Source of the DNA: Microthrixaceae bacterium
GTDB taxonomy: Bacteria > Actinomycetota > Acidimicrobiia > Acidimicrobiales > Microtrichaceae
NCBI GenBank assembly: GCA_023957995.1
Contig: JAMLGK010000013.1
Coordinates: forward strand, 1-64,000
Length of the DNA stretch: 64,000 nucleotides
Direction: 5' to 3'
The notes beneath the pieces were generated by a model, which was not told the origin of the DNA, made no database searches, and worked only from the letters and a program-made list of their open reading frames with translations. Numbering within the stretch: the stretch's first letter is position 1; each line of letters starts with the position of its first letter. A program made the translations under genes and the position numbers. This document shows, piece by piece, positions 1 to 7,646 of the stretch.

Positions 1-867
1 GTTGATCTTCGCGTTCTCGACGGTCACCGAGGAGCCGCCGGTGACCAGTACACCGGTGGCGTTCGGGCCGGTTCCACCGGCGATGAGGGTCTGCGGGCTG
101 TCGATGTCACCGATCTTGATGCCGGTGGATCCGCCGGTCACGAGGATGCCCGTCGCATCGCCGGAGGTGCGGGCCACACCCTGCGCGCTCACACCGCTGA
201 TGCTGGAGTTGCTCACACCGTTGATGCTGACGGCGGGTTGGGTACCCGTTCCGAAGATCGAGGTGACCTCGCTGGGACCGAAGTCGCTGAAGTCCTGCAG
301 CCAACCGCCGGTGATGTCCATGTCGGATGCAAGATCGATGCGGCCGTAGGAGCCGCCGGCCACACGAATGGTGTGGATGCCGTTGGCGACTGCGTTCGAC
401 TGTGCCTCCGCGATGCTCGAGCAGGGGTCGGTGATCGGCCCGCACCCGGCACCTGTGCTGCCGGTGGGCTTCACGTAGAACTTGGGGTTGGGGTCCTGGT
501 TCACCGTGATGGCGATCCCGGGAGAGGTGGAGGAACCCTCGGTGCTGGTCATGGTCAACGTCGCCGTGTAGCTCCCGACGGTGCCGTACACGTGCGATGC
601 GGTCGGCCCGGATGCCGTCGGGCTTCCGTCGCCGAAGTCCCAGGTATAGGTGAGACCGCTTCCGGTACCGACGCTGGAGCCGGAGGAGTCGAACGCCACC
701 GCGAGCGGTGCGTCGCCGACGGTCGGAGAGGCACTGGCGACTGCCACCGGTGCACCCGACACGGTGGTGGTCGTCGTCGTACCCCCACCCCCCGGAGCTG
801 GAGTACAGGCCAGTGCTACCAAGGCCATGAACCCGAGCACGGGCAAGAACGCGCGACGTACCTTCAT
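1..867 (-). CDS. PKD-domain, beta-helix-like lipoprotein (3' end beyond window)
   Basis: The frame runs from an ATG at 867 to the window edge without a stop, so the C-terminus is missing. The SD GGAGGG lies 4 bases before the ATG. The N-terminus is a lipoprotein signal (MKVRRAFLPVLGF..., lipobox ALAC), so the mature protein should be tethered outside the membrane. A Thr run is followed by a PKD domain at about residues 40-120 (DSSGSS..., YTWDFGDGSP). The region after about residue 130 (FYVKPTGSTGAGC, then repeated Gly/Ser/Thr/Ile-rich segments such as GVLVTGGS) looks like the start of a right-handed parallel beta-helix of the kind found in surface and polysaccharide-active proteins. Ligand and function are not evident. 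Confidence 0.8.
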   Translation of the reverse strand, partial: MKVRRAFLPVLGFMALVALACTPAPGGGGTTTTTTVSGAPVAVASASPTVGDAPLAVAFDSSGSSVGTGSGLTYTWDFGDGSPTASGPTASHVYGTVGSYTATLTMTSTEGSSTSPGIAITVNQDPNPKFYVKPTGSTGAGCGPITDPCSSIAEAQSNAVANGIHTIRVAGGSYGRIDLASDMDITGGWLQDFSDFGPSEVTSIFGTGTQPAVSINGVSNSSISGVSAQGVARTSGDATGILVTGGSTGIKIGDIDSPQTLIAGGTGPNATGVLVTGGSSVTVENAKIN

Positions 868-1084
868 TTTCCCTCCAAATGCCGCCAACGCCCGCTGACA
901 GCACCTCTGACTAAAGCGAAAACTGAAACCGGTGTCAACAATCGGTCCCAGATTTCGAAGTCGATTCAGGTTTCTCAGGGCCGACAAACAGCGACACGAC
1001 CTGAAACGTCATGTGATCAACCCAGAATGCAGTACTCGGGGCGATACCCGGAAGAGCCGGCACCGTCAGCGGGTTCGGGTAGGG

Positions 1085-2152
1085 ATGAGCACAACAGCCG
1101 CGGCAGTGTCGAACCCGGAGCAGGCCCGCACGGAGTCTCCCGAGGGAGGCGTCGGGGAATCGCGCCGGGAGAGGTGGCAACGGCGTCGGGTGAGCATTCC
1201 GTCGATGCTGGGGGCAACGGCTACGGCGTTCCTTCTCGCCCCGCTGATCGCAGGTTGTCTGATCGTATGGGACACCCTCTCGGGCAGGCTCCGTCTCCCC
1301 CGGTTGCGACTGTTCGGGATTGCGCTCCAGTACCTGTTCAACGACACGGTGGAGATCCTGCTGTCTCCGCTGCTCTGGCTCGCCGCGGGGTTCGGAACCC
1401 GCCTGGACTCCACCGCGTCCGTGCGGAGACATGCCCGCTTGCAGCGCTGGTCGATCGAGATCCTCGCCCGCCGGACCGAACAGCTGCTCGGCCTGCGCAT
1501 CGAGGTCGTCGGAGAAGCTGCGCTGGATCCCGCACCCGTGATCGTGCTGAGCCGACACGCGAGCCTGCTCGACGCGTCGCTTCCCGCACTTCTCTACTCG
1601 GGTCTGCCCCAGTACTCGGTGCGAGGGGTGATCATGTCCGAGATGCTGTCGGATCCCGGCTTCGACCTGCTCTACGGCCGACTCGGGTCCGTGTTCATCA
1701 ACCGGGACCGCGGGGTGCAGGCGCGCACTGCGATCCGAGCTCTGGGAGAGGGTCTCGACGACACCTCGGTGGGCGTGATCTGCCCAGAGGGAAGGCTCTT
1801 CGATCCCGCCGCGCTGGAGCGCGCACTCGCGCGGTTGACGGAGTCCGATCCCGACCGCGCGGCCGGTCTTCGCCACCTACGTCACCTTCTGCCGCCCCGG
1901 CCCGGCGGGGTGCTGGCCCTGCTGCAGGGAGCACCGGAAGCCGACGTGATCGTCGTGATGCACGCCGGATTCGAGTCGATTCCGTCGATCGCCGAGCTGG
2001 CCAGACACGCACCCCTCGAGAGCTCGATCGAGGTCGGCATCGAGCGATTCGACCGGGCCGACCTGCCCACCGACGAACGCGGGATCACCGAGTGGTTGGA
2101 TCAGGTGTGGCTGCGCGGGGACGAATGGGTCGACCAGAGGCTCAACGCCTGA
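1085..2152 (+). CDS. PlsC-like glycerolipid acyltransferase
   Basis: The 355-residue protein is predicted to transfer acyl groups to a glycerol-phosphate or related lipid at the inner membrane. The acyltransferase HX4D signature is present as RHASLLD at roughly residue 157, followed by a downstream FINRDRG block and an ICPEGRLF block, which match motifs II and III of the LPLAT fold. Hydrophobic segments at about residues 45-65 and 75-110 suggest membrane anchoring. The frame is open upstream to 932, but the ATG at 1085 has a GGGTAGGG stretch just before it and the extra upstream residues look non-coding. The gene stands alone, convergent with the nitroreductase gene. The exact substrate cannot be read from the sequence. 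Confidence 0.75.
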   Translation: MSTTAAAVSNPEQARTESPEGGVGESRRERWQRRRVSIPSMLGATATAFLLAPLIAGCLIVWDTLSGRLRLPRLRLFGIALQYLFNDTVEILLSPLLWLAAGFGTRLDSTASVRRHARLQRWSIEILARRTEQLLGLRIEVVGEAALDPAPVIVLSRHASLLDASLPALLYSGLPQYSVRGVIMSEMLSDPGFDLLYGRLGSVFINRDRGVQARTAIRALGEGLDDTSVGVICPEGRLFDPAALERALARLTESDPDRAAGLRHLRHLLPPRPGGVLALLQGAPEADVIVVMHAGFESIPSIAELARHAPLESSIEVGIERFDRADLPTDERGITEWLDQVWLRGDEWVDQRLNA

Positions 2153-2186
2153 ACCACACCCCCCCGCCCGCCCGAGACGTTCGGGG

Positions 2187-2615
2187 TCAGCTGGTCGGTT
2201 CGAGCACCACGACCGGAATCTCGCGGTCGGTCTTCTTCTGGTAGTCGGCGTAGTTGTCATGGGCACGGGTGATCCGCTCCCACATCTCGGAGCGTTCATC
2301 CCCGGCGAGGATCCGAGCGGTCATCGGTCTCGTGCCCGATCGAGTGGACACCGATACTGCGGGATCGTCACGCAGGTTGAGGAACCAGGCTGGGTGGCGG
2401 TCGTCGCCCGCACGGGAGGCCACGACAGCTATCGACCGGTCGTCCTGCCAGGGGATCGTCAACATCGTCGAGCGCTTCTCACCGCTCCTGCGACCGGTGG
2501 TGGTGAGCTCCAACACCGGCATTCCACCTGCTCTCCAACCGATACGACCACCGCTCAGCTTCTTCACTGCGCCGTGAACAGCGTTGAGTGTCTTGAACCC
2601 CAGGTCCGATGGCAT
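2187..2615 (-). CDS. F420-dependent nitroreductase-family (DDN-like) oxidoreductase
   Basis: A 142-residue protein of the deazaflavin (F420)-dependent nitroreductase family, a split-barrel fold found mainly in Actinobacteria. The diagnostic stretch VLELTTTGRRSGEKRSTML (about residues 30-48) is the F420-phosphate-binding part, and the later block AWFLNLRDDPAVSV is also typical. The open frame extends upstream to 2759, but the ATG at 2615 gives the usual family length and the upstream residues are unlike the family. The family reduces diverse electrophiles, quinones or mycotoxins using reduced F420; the specific substrate is unknown. It is convergent with the acyltransferase gene and has no operon partner. 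Confidence 0.85.
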   Translation of the reverse strand: MPSDLGFKTLNAVHGAVKKLSGGRIGWRAGGMPVLELTTTGRRSGEKRSTMLTIPWQDDRSIAVVASRAGDDRHPAWFLNLRDDPAVSVSTRSGTRPMTARILAGDERSEMWERITRAHDNYADYQKKTDREIPVVVLEPTS

Positions 2616-2753
2616 CTGCGCAGTATCGCAGTCGTCGACGCAACGGCGGGCCGGATTCTCACAACTCCTGATCGGACCCGTCGCTGCCACCGGGTTGCAG
2701 ATCGTGGCATGATCGCCCAGACACGTGACGATCCGGGCGAACGGGGAGCTTGC

Positions 2754-3920
2754 ATGCAAGGGCGCGCACTACTGGTCGTATCCATCATGGCTGCGGCGGT
2801 TCTCTCGGCCGCCTGCGCACCTCCCCCCGAACCAACGGTCCCGCCCGGTCCGGGTCCTCTCTCCCTCGGCGCCGGCGACGTGTTCGGTGACGACGTGACC
2901 ACCGGTGCAGCCCTGAGCAATGACGGTGCCGTGGTGGCCTTCTCCTCGAAGGCCACCAACCTCGTCCCGACCGACACCAACGGCTCGACCGACACCTTCG
3001 TCCGCAACCGTGCCAACGGAGAGGTACGACGGATTGCCGAAGCCACCGTCGAGAGTCCTCATGTGAGCGGCAACGGACGCTTCGTGTCGTTCGTCGCCCT
3101 CGGGGGGAGTTACGGGGTGTTCGACCGCAACTCCGGCACCGCTGTCAGCTGGAACGCTCCCACCGGCCTGACCGCCCCGGTCGTACCCGACGACGGTTCG
3201 GTGGCGATATACGGCCGCACCGGTTCGTTCGGGGCTTTCTCAACCGCTTGCCGGGTGCGTGACCTGCACACCGGTACCGAGGTCGACTGCCCCCATGGAG
3301 GCCCGGGCTACGGAACCGTGGCGCTCGACGCGGTCAGCCGCAATGGACGCTTCGTGTTGTACTACTGGCTCGACCAGAACGGTGGGGGCACCAGTGGACG
3401 GCTCATCTGGGACCGCCGGTCCGACACCATCGAGGCGGCCCCGAGCGGGCTGATCGTGTTCGGGAACTCCGTGCGGATCTCCGACGACGGCCGCTACGTG
3501 GCAGCAACCGATTTCACTCCCGGATCCCCGTTCCAACCGTTGGTGTTCGATCGCCAGGCCGGCACCGTGAGGATGCTTCCCCAACCTCCGACCAGTGGCG
3601 GAGTGCTACCGGTGGACATCTCCGCCGATGGCACCGTCGTGGCTCTGTACAGCGAGGAGGACCTCGTCGCTGCCGACACCAACGGCTCGGTCGACGTGTA
3701 CCTGTGGAACACCTCCACCGATGAGGTGACGTTGGCTTCGCGGCGTCTGGACAACGGCGATCCGCTCCCTGACGGGGCCGCTCCGTGCGGCGTCGGACCG
3801 GGTCAGCTCCTGGCCTCGGGTGACGGCGTGTGCGTTCTGACGAACGCCCCGCTGGACGACTCCGATCCCTTCGGAATCACCGACGCATGGTTGGTACCGG
3901 GCGCTGTGGGGACCCTCTGA
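2754..3920 (+). CDS. Secreted lipoprotein with PD40/WD40-like beta-propeller repeats
   Basis: The 388-residue protein starts with a lipoprotein signal (MQGRALLVVSIM..., lipobox SAAC, then a Pro-rich spacer). It then holds about five to six propeller-like repeats recognised by recurring elements such as ISDDGRYVAATD, ISADGTVVALYS and VSGNGRFVSFV, and by the paired phrases TDTNGSTDTFVRN and ADTNGSVDVYLWN. These resemble the TolB/PD40 repeats that build a beta-propeller. The ATG at 2754 is chosen because GGGGAG lies 5-10 bases upstream and it gives a proper signal peptide; the frame is open further upstream. Likely a surface-exposed binding or scaffold protein. No catalytic residues are seen. 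Confidence 0.8.
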   Translation: MQGRALLVVSIMAAAVLSAACAPPPEPTVPPGPGPLSLGAGDVFGDDVTTGAALSNDGAVVAFSSKATNLVPTDTNGSTDTFVRNRANGEVRRIAEATVESPHVSGNGRFVSFVALGGSYGVFDRNSGTAVSWNAPTGLTAPVVPDDGSVAIYGRTGSFGAFSTACRVRDLHTGTEVDCPHGGPGYGTVALDAVSRNGRFVLYYWLDQNGGGTSGRLIWDRRSDTIEAAPSGLIVFGNSVRISDDGRYVAATDFTPGSPFQPLVFDRQAGTVRMLPQPPTSGGVLPVDISADGTVVALYSEEDLVAADTNGSVDVYLWNTSTDEVTLASRRLDNGDPLPDGAAPCGVGPGQLLASGDGVCVLTNAPLDDSDPFGITDAWLVPGAVGTL

Positions 3921-3989
3921 GCCCGATCCCCTACCGCAGCGCTGTTCCTCTCAATGGAACGCCGTTCCGCAAATGATTAGCTTGGGTAC

Positions 3990-5081
3990 ATGGCAAACCC
4001 ACCACCGGTACCCACCCAGATCGTCGGTTCATGGTGCAAACCCCACTGGCTCTGTGACCACGAACTGGTCTACGGCCCGGAGGGCACCTGGTGGCGAATT
4101 GCCGAACAGCATCGCGCCGAGGCACTCGACGATGCAGTTCTCCTCGCGATCCAGGACCAGGCGCGCGCCGGGCTGTCTCTGATCGGAGACGGCGAGCAGC
4201 GACGACAGACCTTCTCGGGTCACTTCTACGGCCTCGGCGGGATCGACCAGGACCACCAGGGCGCGGTCACCAACTTCAACAACGACGTGGGCGACTACCT
4301 CACGATGAAGGCCCGTGCTGCGGCAACCGGCGACGAGGCCCCTGCCCCGCCGAAGTTCGAACAACCCCGTGTGACGGGCCCGATCACGTGGGAGGGACCG
4401 ATCCTCGGCGGGGCGGCCGAATTTCTGCTCGCCAACACCAGCGGCCCCACCAAGATGACCGTCATCGGTCCCAACACGTTGGCCCTGCGACTGGTGGACG
4501 AGCACTACGGATCCCTCGCCGCACTCGCCGCAGCCCTCGCCGACGTCCTCAACAAGGAATGCCGCGCTCTGGCAGACATGGGAATCGATCTGGTGCAGAT
4601 CGACGAACCAGAGGTGCACTTCCGCTACAGCCAGGTGGAACCGTTCGCCGCCGACGCGATCGACCGCTGCCTGCACGGGGTCAACGCGGCCACCGCAGTC
4701 CACATGTGTTACGGATACTCGAAGAACATCGCCGAGAAGCGGGCGACGCCGGTCTACGAGAAGGCCGTGTCGCTGCTTGCTTCGACGACTGCGGACCAGC
4801 TCAGCCTCGAGTACGAACAACCCGGCCACCAACCCGAGCTCCTCACGCACGCCGGTGACAAGGGAGTGATCCTGGGCGTTCTCAACCTCGACACCGAAGC
4901 CCCCGTGGAGACCGCTGATCACATCGTGGAACGGGCGCGCGATGCTGCAACGGTCATCGGACTGGATCGACTTTCACTGGCCCCCGACTGCGGCATGTGG
5001 TTCCTGCCACGCACCACGGCACTCGGAAAGATCACCGCGATGGAGAGCGCGGCCCGCACCCTTCGGGGCACAGCGACCTGA
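3990..5081 (+). CDS. MetE C-terminal-domain-like (cobalamin-independent methionine synthase family) protein
   Basis: The 363 residues correspond to only the catalytic barrel of MetE; the N-terminal half of true MetE is absent. Zinc-ligand motifs are present: the HxC pair in AVHMCYGYS (about residue 238) and a second Cys in SLAPDCGMWFLPR near residue 330, plus the acidic DLVQIDEPEVHF element. Stand-alone proteins of this type are widespread in Actinobacteria, where they may methylate homocysteine or another thiol from a methyl donor other than folate. Function beyond zinc-dependent thiol methyl transfer is not certain. Monocistronic, and followed by a short tandem-repeat tract before the convergent hydrolase gene. 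Confidence 0.75.
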   Translation: MANPPPVPTQIVGSWCKPHWLCDHELVYGPEGTWWRIAEQHRAEALDDAVLLAIQDQARAGLSLIGDGEQRRQTFSGHFYGLGGIDQDHQGAVTNFNNDVGDYLTMKARAAATGDEAPAPPKFEQPRVTGPITWEGPILGGAAEFLLANTSGPTKMTVIGPNTLALRLVDEHYGSLAALAAALADVLNKECRALADMGIDLVQIDEPEVHFRYSQVEPFAADAIDRCLHGVNAATAVHMCYGYSKNIAEKRATPVYEKAVSLLASTTADQLSLEYEQPGHQPELLTHAGDKGVILGVLNLDTEAPVETADHIVERARDAATVIGLDRLSLAPDCGMWFLPRTTALGKITAMESAARTLRGTAT

Positions 5082-5090
5082 GAGAGAGCC

Positions 5091-5144
5091 GAGACCTTGA
5101 GACCTTGAGACCTTGAGAGCTGAGAGCTGAGAGCTGAGAACTGA
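5091..5144. repeat. Short tandem repeats (8-bp GAGACCTT, then 7-bp GAGAGCT units)
   Basis: Three units of an 8-bp repeat run directly into about four units of a 7-bp repeat, the last one changed to GAGAACT. The tract sits in the 87-bp gap between the 3' ends of two convergent genes and is not coding. It lacks the dyad symmetry of a terminator. Confidence 0.85.
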
Positions 5145-5168
5145 GCGGAGCGCTCGCCGGGGGTCTGT

Positions 5169-6020
5169 TCAGCCGACCGGTTCGAGCGTGCCGGTGCGGT
5201 ACCAGTCCTGCAGCATCTCGGTGTCGTCGATCTGCCACGGGTGGAACCGGGGCGAGAAGTAGGCCAACAACATGGGGGCCTGTTGGCGGAGGATCTTGCG
5301 TTGGAACGCCACGGCCTCCTTGCGTTCGTCCCTGGTCGGTTGATGTGGATCGTCGCGCATCATCCCCCGGGCGATCCGAACCATCGGTACGGCCAGGAAC
5401 AGAACTGACACCAACACCGAGATCATCCGGGTGAAGTAGCCACCACCGACCTTGTGGAACAGATCGAACGCGACCGACTTGTGTTCCAACTCCTCGGCTG
5501 CGTGCCAACGCCAGAACTCGAGCATCTGGGGATCCATCTCCGACGCCGCGTCCTCGTTGGTCAGCAACGTGTGGGCACCCACCGCGGTGAGGTGCTCGGA
5601 GAACACGGTGATTCCGAGGCGGACCTTCGCCGGAAGCAGCTTCGCGACCCGGGCGAAGGTCCGCTCGGCGTAGCGTCGCTGTCGCTCGATGTCGATGCCG
5701 AAACGCTCACATGACTCGTTGAAGGCGTCGTGGGCGCGGCCGTGCAGGTCCTCCTGCTGAACGAAGGCTCTGATCAACTCCCGCCCCTCGGCATCGGTGA
5801 CGCGGCCCCGGTAGTGGCGAACCGACTCGATGAAGAACCGCTCGCCCGGCGGGATCATGATCGAAAACGCGTTCTCGAAGTGCGTCAGCACCGGGTTGTC
5901 GAGGTTCCAGTACTGGGGGATGGATTCGAGGTCGGTGAAGCTGAACTCACGTGGCTGCATGGACACGCCGGTTGGGAACTCCCCGGACCTGGCCGGCTCA
6001 TGGACAGGTGTGTAGGTCAT
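5169..6020 (-). CDS. Predicted metal-dependent hydrolase (PF10118-type)
   Basis: A 283-residue mostly helical protein resembling the 'predicted metal-dependent hydrolase' family. Two ExxH-type motifs fit a dinuclear metal centre: QQEDLHGRAHDAFN near residue 90 and WHAAEELEHKSVAFDLF near residue 170. A hydrophobic segment (MISVLVSVLFLAVPMVRIA, about residues 195-213) may anchor it in the membrane. The ATG at 6020 has GAGGGTGCG immediately upstream. Convergent with the MetE-like gene and divergent from the methyltransferase gene. The reaction is unknown. Confidence 0.75.
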   Translation of the reverse strand: MTYTPVHEPARSGEFPTGVSMQPREFSFTDLESIPQYWNLDNPVLTHFENAFSIMIPPGERFFIESVRHYRGRVTDAEGRELIRAFVQQEDLHGRAHDAFNESCERFGIDIERQRRYAERTFARVAKLLPAKVRLGITVFSEHLTAVGAHTLLTNEDAASEMDPQMLEFWRWHAAEELEHKSVAFDLFHKVGGGYFTRMISVLVSVLFLAVPMVRIARGMMRDDPHQPTRDERKEAVAFQRKILRQQAPMLLAYFSPRFHPWQIDDTEMLQDWYRTGTLEPVG

Positions 6021-6094
6021 CGCACCCTCTCGATAGACGCCCTGGCGGAAACCCTAGGGGAACAGCTCCGCGAGATCACAGGGGCCGACCGATC

Positions 6095-7063
6095 GTGTTC
6101 GTGGAACCCCGTCCGGGCGGGCAGGCAGTGTGGCAACGTCTGTGGGTGCCCCCACCAGGCCTGATCGAGATAACCGATCTGCTGTTCGAGAGGAACCCTG
6201 ACGGCACCCGCGCTCCGGTACGACGCGCGTCGGTGGTACAGCACTGTGTCGAACACGGTGACCGCTGGGCGGCGGGCATCGTGGCGGAGATGCCGTCCAC
6301 CGACGGTTGGCTCGACCCCGAGTACGTCGACCGCCTGATGGTGGCGGTGCACTGTGAGATCCAGCGGCTGTCCGAGGAGTTCCGCCACGGAGCGCGGATG
6401 GCGGAACTACTGGTCCCCCTCCTAGCGACGCTCGGCCGGTGCGGCCAACCCCCGCCGTACCGCGTCGTCGACGTCGGCTGTGGCACGGGATACGTGGTTC
6501 GGTGGCTGAGCGATTGGTGCACCACACCCGATGTGGAGTTCGTCGGAGTCGACCTGAACCCCGCGCTGGTGGACGCGGCCAGGAACCTGGCGGCGCGCGA
6601 TGGTGTTCGGTGCCGGTTCGAGGTGGCCGATGCGTTCTCCCTGACCGAACCAGCGACGGTGTTGATCTCCACCGGTGTGATGCACCACTTCCGCGGCCCG
6701 GACCTCGACAGGTTCTTCGCGGCTCACGAGCGCAGCGGCGCCGCCGCCTTCGTCCACCTCGACTTCCAGGCGTCGCGACTTGCACCGATCGGATCCTGGC
6801 TCTTCCACCACACCCGCATGCGCCTGGCGGTGACCCGCCACGACGGCATCCGGTCCGCCCAACGAGCGCACGGCACAGATGTCCTCTCCGAGAGTGCAAC
6901 CAACAACGCCAAGAGGTTCGAGACGATGATCTCCAGGCCAAGCGTCCGCTTCACTCCGCTGCCCTGCGTACTCACCGTGCTCATCGGCACCCTGAGTGGT
7001 CTCGGCCAGCCGTTGCTCGAGGAACTCGGAACGGCGGCGCGCCGCTTCAACCCCCTGAGATGA
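6095..7063 (+). CDS. Class I SAM-dependent methyltransferase
   Basis: The 322-residue protein contains a Rossmann-type SAM-binding domain: motif I VVDVGCGTGYVVRWLS near residue 125, the acidic loop FVGVDLNPALVDAARN, and post-motif VLISTGVMHHF. About 120 residues precede the catalytic domain and have no recognised fold. The start is taken as GTG 6095, preceded by AGGGGCC at suitable spacing; the frame continues upstream but there it overlaps the divergent hydrolase promoter. Its stop overlaps the next gene (ATGA), so the two are co-transcribed and probably co-translated. Substrate unknown. Confidence 0.75.
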   Translation: MFVEPRPGGQAVWQRLWVPPPGLIEITDLLFERNPDGTRAPVRRASVVQHCVEHGDRWAAGIVAEMPSTDGWLDPEYVDRLMVAVHCEIQRLSEEFRHGARMAELLVPLLATLGRCGQPPPYRVVDVGCGTGYVVRWLSDWCTTPDVEFVGVDLNPALVDAARNLAARDGVRCRFEVADAFSLTEPATVLISTGVMHHFRGPDLDRFFAAHERSGAAAFVHLDFQASRLAPIGSWLFHHTRMRLAVTRHDGIRSAQRAHGTDVLSESATNNAKRFETMISRPSVRFTPLPCVLTVLIGTLSGLGQPLLEELGTAARRFNPLR

Positions 7064-7596
7064 ACCCGCGGCTGGTGGCGACCGTGTGGGTGCTGGTGAC
7101 CCTCGACTGCGCGCTCATCGGCTATCGCCTCGCGATGGGTCGCACGGCACGGCTGGACAAACGTCGCTACCACCAGATCGCGTCGGCACGCGGAGCACTC
7201 CTCGGCCAGGCTCCGCTCGCTGCGGTGACCGCTCTCGGGGTCCTCGTGGTGGTGCGCGGCGGGGAGGAGGTCGCGACCGAGTTCAACTCGGCCATGTCGA
7301 GGTTCATTGCTGCGGGCGGAGCGTATGCCGGGCTCATCCTGGTGGCATCTGCAATGTGCAGCCTGCGCTCGGTCAGGGTGCGCACGGTCGCAAGCGTGGT
7401 GATCTTCGGCCCGTTGACCCTGCTGCGACCAGCGGTGGTGATCCTCACCGTGGCGTTCGCTGTGGGACGTCATCCGACACCCGGGTTGGCTCTGGTCGGG
7501 TTGACCGTGGTGATTCCGGGCGTGTGCCTCGAGATGGTGCTCGACCGTCGCATTGCACGCCGCCTGGTTCTGCACGCCGACGGCCACACACACTGA
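7060..7596 (+). CDS. Small integral membrane protein, unknown function
   Basis: The 178-residue protein has about four to five hydrophobic segments (VWVLVTLDCALIGYRLAM at residues 9-26, PLAAVTALGVLVVV, FIAAGGAYAGLILVASAM, VVIFGPLTLLRPAVVILTVAF, LALVGLTVVIPGVCLEMVL). It starts in the ATGA overlap with the methyltransferase stop codon, so it probably works with that enzyme, for example on a membrane substrate. I do not recognise the family. Confidence 0.7.
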   Translation: MNPRLVATVWVLVTLDCALIGYRLAMGRTARLDKRRYHQIASARGALLGQAPLAAVTALGVLVVVRGGEEVATEFNSAMSRFIAAGGAYAGLILVASAMCSLRSVRVRTVASVVIFGPLTLLRPAVVILTVAFAVGRHPTPGLALVGLTVVIPGVCLEMVLDRRIARRLVLHADGHTH

Positions 7597-7646
7597 GCGC
7601 CACGACCCGCGGCCGAACCCGGCGCACCCGCCGGTACTGTCGGCCG

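Noticed and set aside
107..2244. Long open frames on both strands across the lipoprotein and acyltransferase genes
   Set aside because: GC-rich shadow frames; the real genes have signal peptide, SD and family motifs, the shadows have none.
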